Source of the DNA: Bacteroidales bacterium
GTDB lineage: Bacteria; Bacteroidota; Bacteroidia; Bacteroidales; P3
Length of the DNA stretch: 6,664 bases
Assembly: GCA_017560705.1 (NCBI GenBank)
Contig: JAFZEK010000044.1
Coordinates: forward strand, 1 to 6,664
Direction: 5' to 3'
Shown here: one piece after another, positions 6,186 to 6,664 of the stretch
Position numbering within the stretch: the first letter of the stretch is position 1
Layout of the letters: the number at the start of each line of letters is the position of its first letter
Translations under genes and position numbers: made by a program
Notes under the pieces: model-generated
What the model was told of the DNA's origin: nothing
Databases searched by the model: none
Seen by the model: the letters and a program-made list of their open reading frames with translations, nothing else

Positions 6186-6664
6186 AATTATGTATCTCTT
6201 TTAGTTAGTGTTGTTTATTATCACTAATATTCTATCGCAATTTTGCTTGTATCTCCCTATCCCACATTATAGTTATACATATTGTAAACACAATATCATG
6301 CCTACTATTATATATAGTCTCTTTTCCCGAGGAAAGAAAGAATATAGTATAAACACACAATTGTCTATTATATTTTGTGGAGATGCACATATTTTATTAT
6401 CTAATACCGCAAGAAAAGTTTTTACCTAGTGGAAGTATTCTATTTTCCAAACTTTGGAATTCATTTTCCAAAGCTTGGAATTTATTTTCCAAAGTTTGGA
6501 AAATAGATTCCAAAGCTTGGAAAATACTTTTCTTAGGGGGTATGATTATTTTTGTAGCGGAGTGGAATATTTTTTCCTCCCCCATAGGCACAAGTTTATC
6601 TATAAAGTCCGGAGAAAAAAGAATAAAGGCAACTTCTAAAAAGTGATTTACGAATTTTTACTAG
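6186..6664. other. Right-edge non-coding region
   Basis: I see no credible gene in this 479-bp stretch. Open frames exist on both strands (plus 6208-6429, 6377-6646 and 6454-6639; minus 6397-6591), but their products are low complexity or simply the translation of the 21-bp repeats at 6439-6522. The left part (6186-6438) is plain AT-rich sequence, where the promoter and leader of xth should lie. The right part (6523-6664) includes GGAATATTTTTTCC (6564-6577), another small inverted repeat that may be a degenerate relative of the array units. It also has opposed runs of five G (6536-6540) and five C (6579-6583). Confidence 0.6.
6439..6522. repeat. Four palindromic repeats at exact 21-bp period
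   Basis: Four copies of the imperfect palindrome TTCCAA-N3-TTGGAA begin at 6445, 6466, 6487 and 6508, each exactly 21 bp after the last. The centres are ACT, AGC, AGT and AGC; the six-base arms are identical in all copies. The six-base spacers between copies are AT-rich and vary. The first unit with its left flank (6439-6459) and the third with its right flank (6487-6507) are perfect 21-bp inverted complements arranged symmetrically about the second unit, so a long hairpin or cruciform is possible. The exact period is two helical turns, which would place each palindrome on the same face of the DNA. The function is not known to me; options are a protein-binding array, a dispersed repeat of this genome, or a structured transcript. 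Confidence 0.92.

Noticed and set aside
6208..6429. Plus-strand frame of 73 codons upstream of the repeat array
   Set aside because: It overlaps the expected xth promoter and leader region, has a Tyr/Ile/Ser-rich composition and no motif.
6445..6522. CRISPR array
   Set aside because: The repeat is only 15 bp, spacers are 6 bp and AT-rich, and no cas gene is present; the geometry does not fit CRISPR.
6377..6646. Plus-strand frame of 89 codons through the palindrome array
   Set aside because: Its apparent heptads are just the 21-bp DNA repeat translated; other frames on both strands give equally regular peptides, so the signal is at DNA level.

Overview
This is an AT-rich stretch of a Bacteroidota chromosome, most likely from the order Bacteroidales. 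The evidence is the adjacent gldE-gldD pair (both families restricted to this phylum), start codons that mostly lack a Shine-Dalgarno sequence, a promoter element of the phylum's TAnnTTTG type, and a Bacteroidales-type exonuclease III. I cannot name the species. The sequence reads mainly as housekeeping chromosome: there is no transposase, integrase, tRNA, rRNA, CRISPR array or phage gene.

Layout. Positions 1-273 hold no convincing gene, only a short hairpin near the left edge that may end transcription arriving from outside. Four genes then run rightward: a small thioredoxin-fold protein (274-666), gldE (943-2229), gldD (2229-2825) and a monofunctional aspartokinase (2893-4161). gldE and gldD overlap by one base (TAATG) and the aspartokinase follows 67 bp later, so these three may form one transcript. 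The best promoter candidate in the window lies just ahead of gldE. A strong hairpin terminator at 4262-4305 separates this block from two leftward genes: an OmpA-family lipoprotein with a long coiled coil (4327-5292) and exonuclease III (5421-6185). From 6186 to the right edge there is no credible gene.

Functions. GldE (membrane-anchored CBS/CorC-type protein) and GldD (lipoprotein) are cell-envelope proteins, named for Flavobacterium gliding and its type IX secretion machinery. The OmpA-family lipoprotein probably ties the outer membrane to peptidoglycan. The thioredoxin-like protein is a putative cytoplasmic thiol-disulfide protein, the aspartokinase starts the Lys/Thr/Met/diaminopimelate pathway, and exonuclease III repairs abasic sites. 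I see no single pathway joining them.

The most unusual structure is at 6439-6522: four copies of the imperfect palindrome TTCCAA-N3-TTGGAA spaced exactly 21 bp apart, with the first and third units also forming a perfect 21-bp inverted repeat around the second. It is non-coding in my view and may be a protein-binding array, a dispersed genomic repeat, or a structured element.
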